Source of the DNA: Ephydatia muelleri
Taxonomy: Eukaryota; Porifera; Demospongiae; Spongillida; Spongillidae
Direction of reading: 5' to 3'
Length of the DNA: 64,000 nt
Assembly (NCBI GenBank): GCA_013339895.1
Contig: JABACO010000001.1
Span: forward strand, 5,265,929-5,329,928
In this document: positions 59,901 to 64,000 of the stretch, in pieces
Numbering within the stretch: position 1 is the stretch's first letter
Layout of the letters: every line of letters begins with the position of its first letter
Notes under the pieces: model-generated
Told to the model about the DNA's origin: nothing
Database searches by the model: none
Seen by the model: the letters and a program-made list of their open reading frames with translations, nothing else
Translations under genes and position numbers: made by a program

Positions 59901-61193
59901 GGGTGCAGATATAAAACTGATGCTTGATTCTGTCACGTGCAAATGATTCTTAACTCATCAAGCATGCATAATGCATTATAACCCATGGTCTGTTCTGCGT
60001 GCGCGAAAAGCATCATATTACAACGTAGATGCATGTACATCTACATACCATTATGTGTTATTACGTTTTAATTTTACCTCACTATCTCTTAGCTATTTCA
60101 GTTTTGTTCATTCATAACTCTTTGAACACCAAGTGCGTACATGCATGCTGTAGTATATAAAGCAGTTACTGTATTGCGAGTGTATTACAGTCGTTCGCAA
60201 GAAGTAAGGTGAAGATCTGTAAGTGTGTCTCATGCTAGCGCAGCTTGGGTAAGTTCGGAAACATTGACACTCACTAATGCATCAATTTAATACTCCATGA
60301 ACAAAAATGCGTAGCCCAGATCAGTGTAGTATATCATGCCTACCACCCTCCTCTTTTTGCCAGTCTGTACTGCAAAACAATTGTGCCAGCAGGTTAACAC
60401 ACAAAATGTGCTTACACCCGGACCACATATGTTTAGACATTTTTATTACTATGGGGTTACATGCATGTCAGTATTGGATTTGCATGCATGCATATTTTTA
60501 TCAACACAATATAACACAGAGCACTGCATGAATGGTGAGATAATTACCATTTTGTGAGCATGTACATGTATGTATATATGCACTTGGCATTCAAAGAGTT
60601 AAACTGCGAGCAGTTTATAATGATGTCTATACATGAGCACTAAGCAATCCACTTGCCTTTTTGTGCCTACAAATGCAAGCATTACCTATAAATTATCTAC
60701 ACAGCATACATGTACTGTCATTATGGTGGTCCAGGAGGTACATGTATGAACTGGATATCGCAAGACACAGGACACAAATAATATCAGCAGAGTTGGCATG
60801 TTCATGCATGCATATTATACGCTAATTCATGCTGTTTGTCTGAATAATACGCACGAATGCACCTCACTAGACCGTATACAATCATTGCTTGCCAGCACTG
60901 AAGAATACAACATTTACTGTCGTTGAAAACCATGCAAGATGCTCTGGAAGTTACTAATATAATATACGTGGCCACCTTCTAATCTTACTTGCTTCCTTGT
61001 CCATCAAATCTTGAGACGCATTCCAATTTCGATAATATAAAGAATATGCCAACAGGGTCATTCGATGTGTAGGAAGTCCATGTTTGTTTGTCACTTCTTC
61101 GGCCACATCCAATGGGTTAAGGACATGGCAGCGCTCGCCTTCTGATATAAAATCGTTGAGTGTGTTTGCTTGAAGTGATCTGTTCTTAATTTC
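56988..61193 (-). CDS. TRPA-like ankyrin/ion-channel gene, multi-exon
   Basis: TRPA channels are tetrameric cation channels with N-terminal ankyrin repeats. Exons I place (minus strand): 61,193-60,989; 59,849 (or ATG 59,861)-59,279; about 59,254-59,155; 59,102-58,986; 58,931-about 58,820; 58,682-58,515 (ankyrin repeat EALYLACARGNTIALEFLIS); 58,387-58,058 (S3-S5: IWQLGAAVVTCSWCNFILVL, CKRYLKLVYLPILLMASFGF); 57,970-57,797 (pore region and S6: FSTPWWALASTYFGTTGFDS); 57,718-57,650 (IGLSTSDAIDALKKAK, like the IGLAVGDI segment of TRPA1); and 57,260-56,988 (coiled-coil end LRNQEALLEEMRRVARH, stop). The last five exons have GT/AG sites and all join in phase 0. The exon near 59.28-59.85 kb has an unusual Cys/His-rich stretch (CTDCWHSDAKEHNHNDVIAD). 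Upstream exon joins are uncertain, and more 5' exons may exist. Confidence 0.75.
60115..60602. mobile_element. TTAA MITE, copy 2, inside a TRPA-like gene intron
   Basis: The left end is AACTCTTTGAACACCAAGTG (flanked by ATAA) and the right end CACTTGGCATTCAAAGAG-TTAA. The inside resembles the element read on the minus strand from 62,950 to 62,654 (GTTACATGCATGTCAGTATT, AGCACTGCATGAATGGTGAG). It lies between exons at 60,989 and 59,861. Confidence 0.75.
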
Positions 61194-61199
61194 CTAAAA

Positions 61200-62650
61200 C
61201 ATGTACATTGCATGAGTTACATGTCAATGATGCAATATTTTACACTGCAGCTGACGTTAGTAACTTGACACAACTATAATCAGTACAGCAGGGAACATAT
61301 CCTTCGGAATGTACAAATTACGAAGGTTGTACTTAACTCAAATCGTCCCGATTTGGTTACAACTGATGCATCTAGGTGCAGCTGAGTGCATCATTATAAA
61401 ACATAAATATGGGTTCGTTTCCACGAAAATTTATACATGTTTTTTTTTTCAAGATTTCAAATTCTTTGATATTCAAGAAGTCTGAAATGCCCTCTGAGAA
61501 ACTGAGTATCTGTCATGGAGTTTTAAGGCTCTAAATTTGTAATTAGCCATACATTTTAACGCAAGCGTGATATTTATATTGCGCATAAGAATAGCGACTC
61601 GCACATTGCGACAATTTGCACAAAGCCCTTCATAGCTATGTTAAGCTAGCTGTTCATGTTTTTTAGACGAGCTGTGCGATCCACGCTAATGACATTTATG
61701 AGAAGGGGGTTTAAGTAAACTAGAGCAGTTGTACGTTGATCCTCCTCGTACAGATGTTACGAAACGGAAGAAAACAAACTAACTTGTACAGTACCGCGCA
61801 TGCACCTCACCCTTATAAGAACAACTGGCTCTAGATGCACAGCTGACAGCAGACACGTTATCTAAATGCAGATGAACTACTCTTCTGTACCACCAAAGCA
61901 ATCTCAGTGACCTGGGAACAAAGAAACAAGAGCAACAAAGACACAGTTTGATTGGCTGCATACTATTTGTAGGACTACCACGCTTACTGCATAATTGTAG
62001 TTCTAGATTTCTGTATATTAAATAGCAATGAAACAACAGTATGTTGGCCGATTCAAACTCATCTTGGATTTTTAAAGTAACGCGGGTTATTTGTATTCAT
62101 CATCAGCTGTGTTTTCTAACTCTTCCTTTGCATGGGTGAGTGTAGTAGTCACAGAACACTCCAATTGTGCCCCTTATAAACAGCTGGCAAACGAACTGGT
62201 ATGTTACTATACACGTACATGTCCTGATTATCTGTGAACGTGTACAGTAGGTGCTTGTGTGTGTGTGTGTGTGTGCGTGTGTGAATATGTTACTGTACTC
62301 ACTACCATATAGCATGCATTAAATTGTATGCTTGATGTGGCTGACAAACGCAGTGTGTTTGCATGATACTGCCGAGTGAAACACGCAAGGATGGTAGTTC
62401 TAGCTGATTAATCCCAACCATTCGTTCGAGTTCATAACTCATTACTATAGACCAGCAACGCTGGTTGAAGAATGTGTAGGACACTTCTTTAAGTCTCTGT
62501 TGCAGGCTATCGATTCAAAACTAACCTCTGCATGTAAACAGAGGCCTAAACGTCCATAGAGAAACAATTCTGATTATAGCACATTTCCGGTAGATTTGCT
62601 TGCGTTAATTGAGTGTCACATCATGCGCTGAGCCTCTGATGAAGAAGGCC
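61200..62650. other. Region upstream of the TRPA-like gene
   Basis: No certain exon. A minus-strand open segment near 62,470-62,310 ending before GTAGTG might be a further 5' exon. A GTGTGT microsatellite lies at about 62,255-62,285. Confidence 0.3.
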
Positions 62651-62653
62651 TTC

Positions 62654-62950
62654 GCTTTAACTCTTTGAACGCCAAGTGCATCTATACATACATGCTCACA
62701 AAACGAGAATTACCTGCCTCACCATTCATGCAGTGCTGTGTGTTTTATCGTGTTGATCAAAATCACTTCGAATATTCAGGCAAGTGCAATACTGACATGC
62801 ATGTAATCCCAGAGTCATACAAATATGTGGTCCTGGTGTAAGCACATTTTGTGTGTCCATTATATAACCTGCTGGCACCTTTTGTTGCAACACAACTGAA
62901 CTGGCAAAATAGGGGGAGTGAATAGGCATGACGTACGACACTAATCTGGG
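62654..62950 (-). mobile_element. TTAA MITE, copy 3 (one end seen)
   Basis: TTAACTCTTTGAACGCCAAG at 62,659 marks one terminus. The following 280 bp match copy 2 in reverse (CATTCATGCAGTGCTGTG, CTGACATGCATGTAA, AAGCACATTTTGTGTG). The other terminus is not found. Confidence 0.65.
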
Positions 62951-63171
62951 ATACGCATTCTTGTTCTTGGAGTATTGAAGTGATGCATTAGTGAAGTGAA
63001 GTGAATAATGGGGTTCTTTAGCCAGTGTGAGAAGAAACATAATTACTTTGTATATGTACTTACAAGGTTACAAGTGCATGCATGCATATGTGTAACGAGC
63101 TGGTTAAACCAATAACCGGCGCTTGCGACTATTCTAGAACAGTGTCTCCGACAGTCGTGTGACCTGCCTAT

Positions 63172-63370
63172 ATACATACATACATACATACATACATACA
63201 TACATACATACATACATACATACATACATACATACATACATACATACATACATACATACATAGATACATGCATGCATACATACATACATACATACATACA
63301 TACATACATACATACATACATACATACATACATACATACATACATACATACATAATAATAATAATAATAA
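63172..63370. repeat. (TACA)n microsatellite followed by (TAA)n
   Basis: About 180 bp of TACA repeats with one short interruption (near 63,262-63,275), then TAA repeats. Met-Tyr-Val-Cys open frames here are artefacts. Confidence 0.95.
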
Positions 63371-63454
63371 TATGCCATCGCATTATACAGGTATAACACG
63401 TTTGGAGGAAGAACCAGACACAGTTCGGAAACAAACAAGTCATCAAGCTAACAC

Positions 63455-64000
63455 TCAAAGTTCTACAACATCAACATCTAATTTGGACCAGTGATGTGTT
63501 TTGCGAAGATGTATTTTAACTCCCTTAATGCAAGTAGACTTGAACTGGCAATCCGTAGCTGGGCACGACACAGAAAGTTCACAATCATTTGGAGATGGTT
63601 CATCAGATTGGCTCTTGTGTTTGTGGTGTTGATGTATCTTAATGCCTTTTTGAGATTTGGAGGTAAAGGAACATAGAGGGAAAGGGCATGAGAAGTCATT
63701 TGGCGAGTGGGGAGATTTTGCGCACTGACCATGTTTTTGTGTGTTATGGCTTTTCAGATATTTCTCACTAGTGAAATGTTTATTGCAAATAAGACAATAG
63801 TTGTTGTTTGGGAGGGAAGATGCACCCTTGTGGCAGTCTCGTAACGTCCTAGCCTTCTCATGAAGATTTTCTTCCACTAAGGCTGCACCGCTAAAAAGTG
63901 AGGTTCTCCATTGTGACCTCAATACTGCAATGGTGCGCCAGTTGCTGGATATGCCAAACAAGGATAGATCTTTAGAAACACAATCCCTCCATCTAAGTTT
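63455..64000 (-). pseudogene. 3' end of a LINE-type ORF followed by C2H2 zinc fingers (partial at window edge)
   Basis: From 64,000 leftwards the minus strand reads LRWRDCVSKDLSLFGISSNW then RSQWR, which matches the conserved tail of non-LTR retrotransposon ORFs (the WRD-V--DL-----D-W---A-DR--WR pattern). The frame continues into three Cys2-His2-type units: CLICNKHFTSEKYLKSHNTQ (with a final His), CPFPLCSFTSKSQKGIKIHQ and CPATDCQFKSTCIKGVKIHL. It ends VDVVEL at 63,455. It is open over at least 168 codons, so this end may be recent. The fingers probably bind nucleic acid during target-primed integration. The reverse transcriptase itself lies outside the window. Confidence 0.7.

Noticed and set aside
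63043..63438. 131-codon frame rich in Met-Tyr-Val-Cys
   Set aside because: Translation of the TACA/TGTA tetranucleotide repeat.

Overview
This is a repeat-rich stretch of animal nuclear DNA. I see spliced genes with short introns, dinucleotide and tetranucleotide microsatellites, long poly-C/poly-G tracts, LTR and non-LTR retrotransposon remains, many foldback/MITE elements, and animal-type genes (an MPEG1/perforin-2-like gene and a TRPA-like channel). A marine invertebrate is certain enough. I favour a demosponge because of the small introns and the transposon protein families, but that is inference.

Layout. 0-20 kb is a mosaic of local duplications. Segment 0.19-2.08 kb recurs inverted at 16.39-18.05 kb, segment 2.83-4.20 kb recurs rearranged at 14.06-16.38 kb, and the end of an RRM-like single-exon gene (10,867-11,958) recurs as a 5'-truncated copy at 18.06-19.03 kb. 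On the minus strand at 3.3-5.9 kb lies a decayed transposase-like gene with a RING finger. 20-26 kb holds MITEs, a tandem repeat and a decayed Ulp1-protease-like gene. 26.9-29.3 kb is a compact intronless MPEG1-like gene with its own CCAAT/TATA region and poly(A) signal, broken by a 4-base TGCA duplication. 29.7-30.5 kb is a large foldback element. 32.0-33.7 kb is a second decayed transposase-like gene of another family.

34.4-51.9 kb is the most striking part: a three-level nest of insertions. A hAT-like non-autonomous element (8-bp duplication GCTAGAGG) was hit by a Ty3/gypsy retrotransposon (5-bp duplication AACCG, two nearly identical LTRs of only 122 and 111 bp). That retrotransposon's reverse transcriptase gene was then split by a 12.48-kb insertion (3-bp duplication ATT). 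The insertion carries a 15-unit, 338-bp satellite with a 1,013-bp higher-order period, a minus-strand gene cluster of a third transposase-like family, and four tandem copies of an exon-like unit.

52-57 kb is mostly non-coding with hairpins, an 87-bp poly-C tract and a diverged foldback. 57-61.2 kb (minus) holds a multi-exon TRPA-like ankyrin/ion-channel gene whose channel-forming exons are all open and phase-compatible. The right edge (63.46-64 kb, minus) is the 3' end of a LINE-type ORF followed by C2H2 zinc fingers.

The host genes (RRM-like, MPEG1-like, TRPA-like) are independent units and do not look like one pathway. The three transposase-like families (3.3-5.9, 32.0-33.7 and 43.3-46.7 kb) share a common order of motifs (Asp motif, C-x2-C motif, later acidic motifs) and are the best candidates for something under-described here.
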